Below are positions 9,166 through 16,031 of a stretch of DNA of 64,000 bases, one piece after another; within the stretch, counting starts at the first letter, position 1; each line of letters begins with the position of its first letter. The notes below the pieces were generated by a model. The model worked only from the letters and a program-made list of their open reading frames with translations. It made no database searches and was not told the DNA's origin. The stretch is from Micromonospora thermarum (GTDB lineage: Bacteria > Actinomycetota > Actinomycetes > Mycobacteriales > Micromonosporaceae): positions 62,001 through 126,000 of the forward strand of contig NZ_JAATEO010000005.1 of the NCBI RefSeq assembly GCF_012034245.1. Direction: 5' to 3'. Position numbers and translations under genes: made by a program.

Positions 9166-10038
9166 TCACGCCGACGGGGCGGACCCCGCCGGCTGCTCCC
9201 CTGTCGCCACCGGGCGGGACGGGTCGGCGACCCAGTTGCTCCAGGACCCGACGTACAGCGCGGCGTCCGGCCGACCGGCCATATGCAGGGCGAGCACCGC
9301 CTGCGCGGCGGTGACGCCCGACCCGCAGTACGCGCCGACCGGCCGGCCGTCGAGGACACCGGCGGCGGCGAACCGCTGCCGGAGCACGTCGGCCGCCGGG
9401 AACCGTCCCTCGGCGACATAGTCCGGCGCGGGCAGGTTCACTGCGCCCGGCACGTGCCCGGCGACCGGGTCGATCGGCTCGGTCTCGCCCCGGTAGCGCG
9501 CCGCCGCCCGCACGTCGACCAGGACGCCGTCGTCGGCCGCGGCGAGCCGGGCGGCGTCGGCCGCGTCGAGCACCGGCAGGGCGCCGGGGCGCACCTCGAC
9601 GTCGCCGGCCGGTGGGGTGGGCGCCTCCGTGGAGGTGGGCAGACCCGCCGCCACCCAGGCGGGCCAGCCGCCGTGCAGCAGGCGTACGGCGGTGTGCCCT
9701 GCCCAGCGCAGCGTCCACCAGGCACGGGCGGCGGACATGCCGTCGCCGCCGTCGTACACGACGACGGGGTGCCCGGAGCGGACGCCGGCGGCCCGCAGCG
9801 CGGCCTGGAGCGCGGCGGGGTCGGGCAGCGGATGGCGCCCGGCGGCCCCCGGCGGGCCGCACAGGTCGGTGTCCAGGTCGACGAAGACCGCGCCGGGCAG
9901 GTGGCCGGCCGTGTAGTCGTCGCGGCCGGGCGGGCCGGTCAGCCGCCAGCGGACGTCGAGCAGGGTGGGCGGGTCGGCGCTGTCGAGCTCGGCGGCGAGC
10001 CGGTCGGCATCGACCAGCAGATCCTCGGTACCGGACAT
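9166..10038 (-). CDS. Two-domain rhodanese (3-mercaptopyruvate-type sulfurtransferase)
   Basis: A 290-residue protein with two rhodanese modules. The N-terminal module (about 10-135) has YDGGDGMSA where a catalytic loop would sit and lacks cysteine. The C-terminal module (about 155-285) has CGSGVTA with the nucleophile at Cys238. This loop sequence is typical of mercaptopyruvate sulfurtransferases rather than thiosulfate sulfurtransferases. It would move sulfane sulfur to cyanide, thioredoxin or other acceptors in the cytosol. It is transcribed toward acuC, 76 bp away, and is divergent from the IdeR-like regulator. Confidence in the family is high; substrate choice rests on the loop only. Confidence 0.88.
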   Translation of the reverse strand: MSGTEDLLVDADRLAAELDSADPPTLLDVRWRLTGPPGRDDYTAGHLPGAVFVDLDTDLCGPPGAAGRHPLPDPAALQAALRAAGVRSGHPVVVYDGGDGMSAARAWWTLRWAGHTAVRLLHGGWPAWVAAGLPTSTEAPTPPAGDVEVRPGALPVLDAADAARLAAADDGVLVDVRAAARYRGETEPIDPVAGHVPGAVNLPAPDYVAEGRFPAADVLRQRFAAAGVLDGRPVGAYCGSGVTAAQAVLALHMAGRPDAALYVGSWSNWVADPSRPVATGEQPAGSAPSA

Positions 10039-10137
10039 GGCGTCCAGTCAACACCATCCATCCCGGTACCCAGCAGGCGGTTCGGCGTCGGCCGTTCGGG
10101 GTTACGCAAGGTAGCATCGATCACCGGAGGGCCTGAC

Positions 10138-10824
10138 GTGAAGCATGATTTGGTCGACACGACCGAGATGTACCTGCGCACCATCCTCGAGCTCGAGGAG
10201 GAGGGGGTGCCGCCGCTGCGCGCCCGCATCGCCGAGCGGCTGCGGCAGAGCGGCCCCACCGTCAGCCAGACCGTCGCCCGGATGGAGCGCGACGGCCTGC
10301 TCACCGTCGAGGGCGACCGGCACCTGGCGCTCACCTCGGCGGGCCGCAGCGCGGCGGTCTCCGTGATGCGCAAGCACCGGCTGGCCGAGCTGCTGCTGGT
10401 CAACGTGATCGGGATGCCCTACGAGGAGGCCCACGAGGAGGCCTGCCGGTGGGAGCACGTGATGAGCGACGCGGTGGAGAAGCGGGTGTACGACCTGCTC
10501 AACCGCCCGACCCGCTCCCCGTACGGCAACCCGATCCCGGGCCTGGAGGAGCTGGGCTCGCCGGAGCCGGCCGAGTCCGAGCCGCTGGAGGGTGAGCGCA
10601 ACCTGGCGTTCCCCGGCCTGTCCGGCACGGTCGTGGTCCGGCGGATCTGCGAGAGCGTGCAGACCAACGCGGACGTGCTGCGGCAGCTCCACGCCGCCGG
10701 CGTCGACCCGGGCGCGACGGTGACCGTGGCCCAGGAGCGGGACGGGGTGTCGATCGACCGCTCCGGCGACCGGGTCCGCCTCCCGCGCGAGGTCGCGTCC
10801 CGCGTCTTCGTAGCGGCAAGCTGA
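10138..10824 (+). CDS. ideR: DtxR/IdeR-family metal-dependent repressor
   Basis: A 228-residue regulator with an N-terminal winged helix (LRQSGPTVSQTVARMERDGLL), a dimer/metal domain and a C-terminal SH3-like domain. All expected ligands are present, one position later than in DtxR. The primary site is Met11, Cys103, Glu106 and His107. The ancillary site is His80, Glu84 and His99. It should therefore respond to Fe(II) and repress iron-uptake genes. GTG 10138 follows GGAGG and begins MKHDLVDTTEMYLRTI, the family N-terminus. It is divergent from the sulfurtransferase gene. No typical iron box was recognised in front of it. A GATC-ended palindrome follows. Confidence 0.93.
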   Translation: MKHDLVDTTEMYLRTILELEEEGVPPLRARIAERLRQSGPTVSQTVARMERDGLLTVEGDRHLALTSAGRSAAVSVMRKHRLAELLLVNVIGMPYEEAHEEACRWEHVMSDAVEKRVYDLLNRPTRSPYGNPIPGLEELGSPEPAESEPLEGERNLAFPGLSGTVVVRRICESVQTNADVLRQLHAAGVDPGATVTVAQERDGVSIDRSGDRVRLPREVASRVFVAAS

Positions 10825-10856
10825 CCCCGCCCCGCCCTCGCGCCCCTCACCTCCGC

Positions 10857-10924
10857 GATCTTGCAGTTCCTGACCCGACATACCCGGAGTAAGCGGGCAT
10901 AACGGGGGCGGAAAGTGCAAGATC
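10857..10924. repeat. GATC-ended palindromic element, copy A
   Basis: A 68-bp element that begins GATCTTGCAGTTCC and ends GGAAAGTGCAAGATC, an imperfect inverted repeat. It lies between the convergent ideR-like and DUF5522 genes. Read in this direction it matches the reverse complement of 25792-25858. The first nine bases are identical, CCCGACAT occurs at the same offset (18-25), and the last 14 bases are identical. Two related copies in convergent gaps 15 kb apart suggest a dispersed family that may act as a terminator or REP-like element. Confidence 0.7.
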
Positions 10925-10943
10925 GGCGCGCGTGGGTGGGCGG

Positions 10944-11186
10944 TCAGTCGTCGATGTACGGGCAGTGGCGGCAGCCACGGCCGCAGCAGGTGCCGCGGCG
11001 CGCCAGGAAGCCGGCCGTCAGGACGAACAGGCCGGTGGTCGGGTCGACGTAGCCCGACTCGCCGTTTCTCAGCGCCGCTGAGTGCGCGGCGAGGATGCGT
11101 GCCCGGTCGGGGTGGTCGGGTGCGAGCCGGGACGGGTGCGGGTTGGTTAGTGGCCGGTTCGCCAGTGGTCGTCGCTCTCCGGTCAC
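10944..11186 (-). CDS. DUF5522 cysteine-rich small protein
   Basis: An 80-residue protein whose C-terminal half holds the DUF5522 pattern: GYVDPTTGLFVLTAGFL, then RGTCCGRGCRHCPY. The four clustered cysteines and a histidine suggest metal or Fe-S binding. The role is unknown. The family is widespread and often a small stand-alone protein. GTG 11186 was chosen because it gives a normal family length; the frame continues upstream only as antisense to the asparaginase gene. It starts 22 bp after the asparaginase stop, so the two are probably co-transcribed. The gene is convergent with the ideR-like gene. Confidence 0.75.
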   Translation of the reverse strand: MTGERRPLANRPLTNPHPSRLAPDHPDRARILAAHSAALRNGESGYVDPTTGLFVLTAGFLARRGTCCGRGCRHCPYIDD

Positions 11187-11208
11187 CGGGGCAGTGTAGA
11201 GACGCCGC

Positions 11209-12198
11209 TCAGCCGTGGCGGGCGAGGGCGGCGGCGATCGCAGCCCGGTCGGCGCCACCCGCGAGCAGCAGCCGGAGCAGCACCTTCGCCTTGTACGGGT
11301 CGAGCAGCCCGCCGTTCCACAGCCCGCGCCGTTGCAGGTCGGTCTCCGAGCCGACCGCGCCGTACGTGTGCCGCAGCACCGACCCGGCGCCGGAGCGCGA
11401 GGTGAGCACCACCGGGATCCGCTCGGCCAGGGCGCCGAGCACCGGAGCCAGCACACCCGGCACGTGTCCGACGCCGAAGCCGGCGACCACCAGCCCGTGG
11501 TGGGTGTCGGCGAGACCGTCGAGCAGCCCGCCGTCGTCGTCGAGGGTGACGGTGTGCAGCGCGACCCGGGTGACGTCCAGTCGGGCGGGGTCGACCGGGG
11601 GCAGCGGTTCCCGCCGCTCGGGCCGGGCCAGCACCCGCACCTCCCCCTCGATCACGTGCCCGACGGGACCGGCGTTCGGGGAGGCGAAGGTGGCCGTGCT
11701 GGTGCTGTGCGTCTTGCGTACCCAGCGGGCGGCGTGGACCTCGTCGTTGAGGGTGACCAGCACGCCGAGGTCGCGGGCGGCGGGCGCGGCCGCCACCCGC
11801 GCGGCGGCGAGCAGGTTCGCCGGCCCGTCCGCCCCCGCCAGGGTGGGGTTGCGCATCGCACCCGTGAAGACCAGTGGAGCGGCGTGCGGCCAGACCAGGT
11901 CCGCCAGGAACGCCGACTCCTCCAGCGTGTCCGTGCCCTGGGTGACGACCACGCCGGTCGCGCCCGCGGCCACCGCCCGCGACGCCGCGTCGACCACGTC
12001 CAGGAGGTGCCGGTACGTGAGGTGCGCGCTGGGCACCGCGAGGGCGTCCCGGACGTCCATGGGCAGGCCGAGGTCGGCCAGCCCGGGTACGGCCGCGGTG
12101 AGGTCCGCACCGGTCAGCCGGGTGACCACCCCCGGTCCGTCCCGGCCCACACCGCCCATCGCGATGGTGCCGCCGAGGGTGAACAGGGCGATGGACAC
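11209..12198 (-). CDS. ansA: L-asparaginase, type I (AnsA-like)
   Basis: A 329-residue enzyme hydrolysing asparagine to aspartate and ammonia. The nucleophile loop LGGTIA has Thr11, and the second signature TQGTDTLEE has Thr86 and Asp90. Both catalytic threonines are therefore present. No signal peptide is visible, in agreement with the cytosolic form. GTG 12198 follows GGGAGGTCC and starts MSIALFTLGGTIA, leaving a normal N-terminus. Upstream in-frame sequence is antisense to the neighbouring remnant gene. A DUF5522 gene follows in the same direction. The upstream neighbour on the other strand is a truncated RibD-like gene. Confidence 0.92.
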   Translation of the reverse strand: MSIALFTLGGTIAMGGVGRDGPGVVTRLTGADLTAAVPGLADLGLPMDVRDALAVPSAHLTYRHLLDVVDAASRAVAAGATGVVVTQGTDTLEESAFLADLVWPHAAPLVFTGAMRNPTLAGADGPANLLAAARVAAAPAARDLGVLVTLNDEVHAARWVRKTHSTSTATFASPNAGPVGHVIEGEVRVLARPERREPLPPVDPARLDVTRVALHTVTLDDDGGLLDGLADTHHGLVVAGFGVGHVPGVLAPVLGALAERIPVVLTSRSGAGSVLRHTYGAVGSETDLQRRGLWNGGLLDPYKAKVLLRLLLAGGADRAAIAAALARHG

Positions 12199-12306
12199 GC
12201 CGGACCTCCCGTCAGCCGTCGCCGATGACGGCCCGCAGACCGTACCGTCCGGGATTTCGTCCGCCCGCCCCGGCGGTGCTGACCGGTCCTGTCGTACCGG
12301 TGCTGG

Positions 12307-12639
12307 ATGCTGGGGGTCATGCCGAAAATCGTCTACTCGCGGACGCTGGAGAAGGCCGACTGGGGCACGGAGATCGTGCGGGAGGTCGACCCCGACGAGG
12401 TCCGCCGGCTCACGGCGGAGCCCGGTGGCGACATGGCTCTCGGCGGGGCGGAGATCGCCGCCACCTTCGCCCGGCACGACCTGATCGACGAGTACCGGCT
12501 CTACGTCCACCCGGTGGTCCTCGGCTCCGGCCGGCTGCTGTTCCCCGCCGCCGGCGTACGGCGTCAGCTGCGCCTGGCCGGCACGCGCACCTTCCGCAAC
12601 GGTGTCGTCCTCCTCTGCCACGAGCGGTCGCCGAGCTGA
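12307..12639 (+). pseudogene. 5'-truncated RibD C-terminal / dihydrofolate reductase-like gene
   Basis: The 110-residue frame aligns from memory only with the second half of the roughly 190-residue RibD_C/DHFR-like family. It has MPKIVYSRTLEKADW, GGDMALGGAEIAATFARHDLIDEYRLYVHPVVLGSG and a final LRLAGTRTFRNGVVLL strand. The N-terminal half, which carries the first nucleotide-binding strands, is missing. An in-frame TGA lies upstream at 12280, and the 108 bp to ansA cannot hold the missing part. It could still be expressed from ATG 12307 or 12319, but a folded enzyme is unlikely. It is probably a deletion remnant left beside the asparaginase gene. Confidence 0.65.
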
Positions 12640-12967
12640 CCGGCGAAGGCCATTGGTTTCCCCGTCGGCCCGGCCTATGGTGTCCGGATGCGTCCGTCCA
12701 GCTGGCAGGCAGGCGACGCCGTCGTGGTGACGGCGCCGTCCACCGCTGCCTGCCTGCCGACGCCGGCCTCGGCCGTGACCGGCCGACAGACGGCGCAGAC
12801 CGCGATCCGGGTGGTGTGTACCGCCGCGCCGTCCCCTGCCGGCTCGGCGGCCACCACGCTGCCGACGCCCACCGGGCGTGGCCCTCCGTGGACCGGTAGC
12901 ACCTCAGCAGACCGGCCACCCAGGGCGAAGCGATACCGCTTCGGCCCTTTTCTTTTTTGGAGGAGTC
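12640..12967. other. 328-bp gap: likely long structured leader of the DksA-like gene
   Basis: No convincing gene. A promoter-like pair TTGGTT (12653-12658) and TATGGT (12676-12681), spaced 17 bp, would start RNA near 12688 and give a leader of about 280 nt. Just inside it, 12704-12714 and 12748-12758 form a perfect 11-bp stem. This encloses a second hairpin, GCCGTC-GTGGT-GACGGC. A pyrimidine run and GGAGGAG lead into the ATG at 12968. An open frame from 12688 runs through it, but its third-position GC is well below that of the neighbouring genes and its composition is not protein-like. Confidence 0.5.
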
Positions 12968-13288
12968 ATGACCACCCAGGTCCAACCCGATGAGCGGAAC
13001 TGGCTCGACGAGCTGCGTACGGCGCTGACCCACGACTTCGAGGTGCAGACCGTCAGGCTGACCCAGCTCACCGCGGACACCGGCGACCCGGGCGAGGCGC
13101 ACACGCAGGACGCGCTCATCGCCGCCACCCGGCAGAACCTCAACCAGATCAGTGACGCGCTACGCCGCATCGCCGAGGGCCGGTACGGCACCTGCGAGCG
13201 GTGTGCCGCGCCGATCCCGCGCGAGCGCCTGGAGGTGCTGCCGCACGCCCGCTTCTGCGTGCCCTGCCAGCAGAAGCGCGCCGGCTGA
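12968..13288 (+). CDS. TraR/DksA-type zinc-finger protein
   Basis: A 106-residue protein with a helical N-terminal half and a C-terminal four-cysteine zinc finger: Cys76 and Cys79 in CERC, Cys97 and Cys100 in CVPC. The linker RIAEGRYGTCERCAAPIPRERL is typical of the family. DksA-like proteins enter the secondary channel of RNA polymerase. The short actinobacterial versions lack the long coiled coil, and several are structural or stress proteins of unknown action. GGAGGAG lies directly before the ATG. A perfect hairpin terminator follows. Confidence 0.88.
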   Translation: MTTQVQPDERNWLDELRTALTHDFEVQTVRLTQLTADTGDPGEAHTQDALIAATRQNLNQISDALRRIAEGRYGTCERCAAPIPRERLEVLPHARFCVPCQQKRAG

Positions 13289-13299
13289 CTTCGCGGGGA

Positions 13300-13332
13300 G
13301 GGCTGCCGTGCCCACGCCCGGCACGGCAGCCC
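13300..13332. terminator. Hairpin terminator between convergent genes
   Basis: Perfect 13-bp arms at 13300-13312 and 13320-13332 with a seven-base loop, starting 11 bases after the DksA-like stop. It can serve both strands, because the next gene is convergent. Confidence 0.8.
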
Positions 13333-13412
13333 GTCCTAGGCGCCCGCAGGCGCCGCCACGCCGCGGCGACCCTCGGCCCACGCCCGCGCCACAGCGAGCG
13401 GACCCGCCGGCG

Positions 13413-14084
13413 TCAACCCGCGCTCGAACCGCTGACTGTCGACGGCAGCACGGCGCGGGCGTCGTACCCGGCGAACCACAGGCCCATCGCGAACACGGCG
13501 AGACCCTCCAGGTAGCGGGCACGGTCGAGGCCACCCGCGAGTACCGGCTCGCCGCCGAGATCGGCGACGAGGGTGGCGACCGTCCGAAGCGCGTCGGGAT
13601 CGTCACCGCACAGCGGCACCCCGAGCGGGCGTCCCTCGTACCTCCGGTCGGCGCCCGCCCAGACCTCCGCGGCACACACGTTGAACGCCTTGACGACGTG
13701 AGCCCCGGCGGCGACGCCGGCGATCCGCTCGGCGACCGCGTCCTCGGCCAGCACGAACGCTCCGGGTGCCGGGCCCGTGAACGCCGTCGGGGCGACAGCG
13801 TTGCTGCAGTCGATCAACGGCCGGCCGGCGAGCGCGCCGTCCTCGCCGCCGGCCTGCCGCACCGCGTCCACCACGGCGGTGCCACTCACCGCCACCAACG
13901 TGACCTCGCCGAACTGTGCCGCCTGGCGGAGGTCCCCGTGACGGGTACCCGGCCCGATGCGCTCTGCCGCGTCCGCCGCCCGCCGCGTCGAACGCCCCCC
14001 GATGAGCACCTCGTGGCCGGCCTTCACCCAGCCCGAACCCAGCGCCGTCGCCATCTGGCCGGCACCGATCACTCCGATCCGCAC
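13413..14084 (-). CDS. NADPH-dependent reductase, F420-dependent NADP oxidoreductase/P5C-reductase-like fold
   Basis: A 223-residue protein starting with a Rossmann nucleotide-binding motif, MRIGVIGAGQMATALG. It is followed by a GGRSTRRAAD segment whose arginines suggest NADP(H) preference. The middle has the conserved HVVKAFNVCAAEVW strand-helix of the NADPH-dependent F420 reductase-like family. These proteins reduce F420, ferric ions or small carbonyls; the substrate here is not known. GTG 14084 follows CAGGGAGA. It is divergent from an HxlR regulator across 91 bp that hold a perfect palindrome. The HxlR protein probably controls this gene. Confidence 0.78.
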   Translation of the reverse strand: MRIGVIGAGQMATALGSGWVKAGHEVLIGGRSTRRAADAAERIGPGTRHGDLRQAAQFGEVTLVAVSGTAVVDAVRQAGGEDGALAGRPLIDCSNAVAPTAFTGPAPGAFVLAEDAVAERIAGVAAGAHVVKAFNVCAAEVWAGADRRYEGRPLGVPLCGDDPDALRTVATLVADLGGEPVLAGGLDRARYLEGLAVFAMGLWFAGYDARAVLPSTVSGSSAG

Positions 14085-14133
14085 GTCATCTCCCTGCTGT
14101 CGTGGTCATGCCGAAGCACGCTAGACACGGCGA

Positions 14134-14153
14134 TACGCACGTCCGGGTGCGTA
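14134..14153. promoter_or_regulatory. Candidate HxlR operator in the reductase/hxlR divergent gap
   Basis: TACGCAC (14134-14140) and GTGCGTA (14147-14153) are exact inverted repeats with a six-base spacer, ending 22 bp before the hxlR ATG. The position in a 91-bp divergent region suits a site controlling both genes. Confidence 0.5.
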
Positions 14154-14175
14154 ACGGAGACGGCAGACTGCGGGC

Positions 14176-14595
14176 ATGACGCTCGCACGGGGTACCGAAC
14201 CTTTCGAGCCGTTCCCGCCCTACGGCGAGTTCACCGCCGACTGCCCGGCGCGATTGGCGGTCGACCTGTTCGCCACCGCGTGGCTGCCGGTCATCGTCTA
14301 CACGCTGCGCGACGGCCCCGTTCGACCACGGGACCTGTGTAAGCGCATCGGTGGAATCAGCCACAAGGTCCTCACCGAGACGCTGCGGCGGATGGAGAGC
14401 TACGGCCTGGTACGACACCACCGGTACGCCGAGGCACCGCCCCGGGTGGAGTACGAGTTGACCGCGGCCGGCCGGGACCTGCTCGTGCCCATCTACGCCT
14501 TGGGCGAGTGGGCTCACGCGCACGCCGACACGGTCCTCAGCGCGATGGAGGAAAGCGAAGCCTCAACGGGCTTCCGGGCTCCCCGCCCGGCCTGA
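14176..14595 (+). CDS. HxlR-family winged-helix regulator
   Basis: A 139-residue regulator with the family layout. Cys23 sits at the start of the first helix (DCPARLAVDLFATAWLPVIVYTL), where redox- or electrophile-sensing HxlR/HypR proteins have their reactive cysteine. A winged helix follows with GGISHKVLTETLRRMESYGLV, then a C-terminal dimer helix. It is divergent from the NADPH-dependent reductase and has a palindrome in front of it. Sensing of aldehydes, quinones or similar electrophiles and induction of the reductase is a reasonable model, but it is inferred from context only. Confidence 0.85.
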   Translation: MTLARGTEPFEPFPPYGEFTADCPARLAVDLFATAWLPVIVYTLRDGPVRPRDLCKRIGGISHKVLTETLRRMESYGLVRHHRYAEAPPRVEYELTAAGRDLLVPIYALGEWAHAHADTVLSAMEESEASTGFRAPRPA

Positions 14596-14604
14596 CCCGC
14601 CCTT

Positions 14605-14790
14605 TCAACCACTGCCGCCACTCGGCGGGCGCGGCTTCCGCCGTCGGGAGATCTCATCGAGGTGCTGCTGCTTGTGCTGCCGGACCATCTCGTCCCAGAC
14701 CTCCTGGTCGTAGTCGGGGTCGGGCGGGATCCACTTGTGCGAACCGTCGCTGTAGTGGAACCGCTCATCGCCGGGCCGGATCACGCTCAC
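14605..14790 (-). CDS. Small hypothetical protein, last gene of a mini-operon
   Basis: A 61-residue, highly charged protein: acidic and aromatic in the first half (FHYSDGSHKWIPPDPDYDQEV) and basic at the C-terminus. I do not recognise the family. GTG 14790 overlaps the stop of the upstream gene as GTGA. That makes it the fourth coupled gene of a set in which each start overlaps the previous stop. An alternative GTG lies at 14784. The coupling, and codon phase different from chance antisense frames, support a real gene. It is convergent with the hxlR gene, whose stop is nine bases away. Confidence 0.6.
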   Translation of the reverse strand: MSVIRPGDERFHYSDGSHKWIPPDPDYDQEVWDEMVRQHKQQHLDEISRRRKPRPPSGGSG

Positions 14791-15005
14791 CGAATCCAAC
14801 CCAGGAAGCGCCGATGCAGCAGTCCCGCCGGCACCCAGGTCAGGTCCTCGGCCGCCGACACCAGGTAGGACCCCATGTAGAGGGCCAGGGAGACCGGCGC
14901 ACCGTCGAACTCCGCCCGCAACTCCTTGCGCCGGGTCGCGCAGGGCCACGGCCCGTTGCAGCCACCGCAGGTCCACAGCGGAAGGACCGGCCCGTGGGTG
15001 GTCAC
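14787..15005 (-). CDS. Cys-rich small protein of the integrative-element type (CxxC..WPC)
   Basis: A 72-residue protein with WTCGGCNGPWPCATRRKEL near the N-terminus and a helical SLALYMGSYLVSAAEDL plus RRFLGW at the end. This pattern recurs in small proteins encoded next to regulators and excisionases on actinomycete integrative and conjugative elements, often mislabelled flavin reductases. Its role is unknown. GTG 15005 forms a GTGA overlap with the upstream stop, and its own stop forms GTGA with the next gene. The three clustered cysteines could bind zinc. A longer open frame to 15122 would overlap the upstream gene heavily and was not used. Confidence 0.65.
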   Translation of the reverse strand: MTTHGPVLPLWTCGGCNGPWPCATRRKELRAEFDGAPVSLALYMGSYLVSAAEDLTWVPAGLLHRRFLGWIR

Positions 15006-15181
15006 GAGCCGCCGCCCAGGAATCGCAGGGTGGTCGCGCGGGCATGCCAGCGGCACGCCCATTCCGCCTGATAGCAGGGGTACGGCGACAGCCGCGCCCA
15101 CCACCCTTGGCAGCCGAGACACAGGCCGTCGGCGCCGGGCACGTGGATCGCCAAGACTTGCCTGACCTGGTGCTCGATCAC
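15002..15181 (-). CDS. Cys/Trp-rich small protein
   Basis: A 59-residue protein. CLGCQGWWARLSPYPCYQAEWAC carries four cysteines and four aromatic residues in a pattern expected for a zinc ribbon or knuckle. GTG 15181 has an excellent ribosome-binding site (GGAGGAGG), and its first bases overlap the stop of the gene before it (GTGA). Similar short proteins occur beside the preceding type on actinomycete integrative elements. The function is unknown. The strong ribosome-binding site and the unbroken chain of four overlaps make a chance frame unlikely. Confidence 0.65.
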   Translation of the reverse strand: MIEHQVRQVLAIHVPGADGLCLGCQGWWARLSPYPCYQAEWACRWHARATTLRFLGGGS

Positions 15182-15366
15182 AGCGCCTCCTCCCCCGGCC
15201 AGTTGCTCCGCCGCATCGGGATCCGGTGCTGAGCCCGACAGGGCAGTTCCGAGCCGCAGTGGCAGACCCGCCGCCACACTCGCCAGGACCAGACTGGGCG
15301 ATGCCGGCGGGCCAGGGTCAGCGCCACGGCAAGCAGGTAACCGTCGTACGACACGCGCCTCGGCAT
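15178..15366 (-). CDS. Basic Cys-containing small protein, first gene of the mini-operon
   Basis: A 62-residue basic protein: a short hydrophobic helix (YLLAVALTLA), RHRPVWSWRVW, then CHCGSELPCRAQHRIP with three cysteines and a histidine. It probably binds a metal. ATG 15366 follows GGAGGT closely; an in-frame GTG at 15354 preceded by GAGG is an alternative start. Its stop overlaps the next start as GTGA. The promoter should lie in the 109 bp shared with the divergent excisionase-like gene. No known function; the sequence resembles cargo of actinomycete integrative elements. Confidence 0.6.
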   Translation of the reverse strand: MPRRVSYDGYLLAVALTLARRHRPVWSWRVWRRVCHCGSELPCRAQHRIPMRRSNWPGEEAL

Positions 15367-15475
15367 CCGACCTCCAGTCACCCACACCGTTTCCCCTGAG
15401 TGCCACAGTCGCCCTGGGGAGTTGTCGATCTGTAAGTGACAATAGCAAAGCACAGGTCGTGCATACCTTCAGGCT

Positions 15476-15685
15476 GTGAAGCGACCGCGCTTGTACGGGC
15501 CTGGCGAGTTGGCCGCCCTGTTCGGCGTGTCGCGGCAACGGGTGCTACAGATCACCCGCCGTCCCGGCTTCCCCGAGCCCGTCGCCCGCCTGATCGGGAC
15601 GACGATCTGGGACGCAGACGAGGTCGATGAGTGGGCGCGACACAACCGCCCACCGCGCCCTACCGACGGCGACGACGACCGCTGA
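15476..15685 (+). CDS. AlpA/excisionase-like HTH protein
   Basis: A 69-residue protein with a MerR-type winged helix of the HTH_17 kind: GPGELAALFGVSRQRVLQI, then FPEPVARLIGTTIWDADEVDEWA. Such proteins act as excisionases or regulators of integrative elements. GTG 15476 has no clear ribosome-binding site, so it may be leaderless. It is divergent from the four-gene Cys-rich set. The shared region has a TTGTC/GACAA inverted repeat (15422-15426 and 15438-15442). No integrase gene or tRNA attachment site lies nearby, so this may be a remnant or a domesticated module. A strong terminator follows. Confidence 0.75.
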   Translation: MKRPRLYGPGELAALFGVSRQRVLQITRRPGFPEPVARLIGTTIWDADEVDEWARHNRPPRPTDGDDDR

Positions 15686-15706
15686 CAACTACCGTCAACG
15701 AAATGA

Positions 15707-15745
15707 GTTGAGGCTCTGCCCGCACTTGCGGGGCAGAGCCTCAAC
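15707..15745. terminator. Hairpin terminator after the excisionase-like gene
   Basis: Perfect 15-bp arms at 15707-15721 and 15731-15745 with a nine-base loop, 21 bases after the stop. Confidence 0.85.
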
Positions 15746-15814
15746 TGCTACGCGGAGATCCCCTCGCAGGTGACTTGAGGGCAGCCGGACGCAAGGCGCT
15801 GACGGCCTCCTAGA

Positions 15815-15928
15815 TCACTTGCTCTTGGTCTCCTTGACCGTCGTCTTCGGATGCGACTTGCCATACTTGGAAGTCACGTAACGACCGGTGATGGCACTCC
15901 GATACGTGCCAGATCCCTTCTTCGCCAT
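15815..15928 (-). CDS. 37-residue conserved basic small protein
   Basis: A 37-residue, lysine/threonine-rich protein with the pattern YRSAITGRYVTSKYGKSHPKTTV, which recurs in short proteins of many bacteria. No function is established. ATG 15928 is preceded by AGGAGGTG at about eight bases, which decides the start; the longer frame to 16033 has no such site. The family often carries several tandem copies of this motif and here has one. The gene stands alone between the excisionase-like gene and nrdJ. Confidence 0.7.
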   Translation of the reverse strand: MAKKGSGTYRSAITGRYVTSKYGKSHPKTTVKETKSK

Positions 15929-16031
15929 GACGGAAAACACCTCCTCTCCACGCTCAATCAACTTGCGTGACCGAGCCGGAAGAAGCGACGATCCGTTCCT
16001 GCAACAGATTGGTCGGGACTTCTCCCGGCTC

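Noticed and set aside
12688..12993. 101-codon open frame beginning at a predicted transcription start
   Set aside because: Third-position GC is well below that of neighbouring genes, the composition is not protein-like, it overlaps the DksA-like gene, and a hairpin fills its start.
14605..15685. Complete integrative and conjugative element
   Set aside because: No integrase, replication or transfer gene and no attachment repeat is present within 10 kb on either side.
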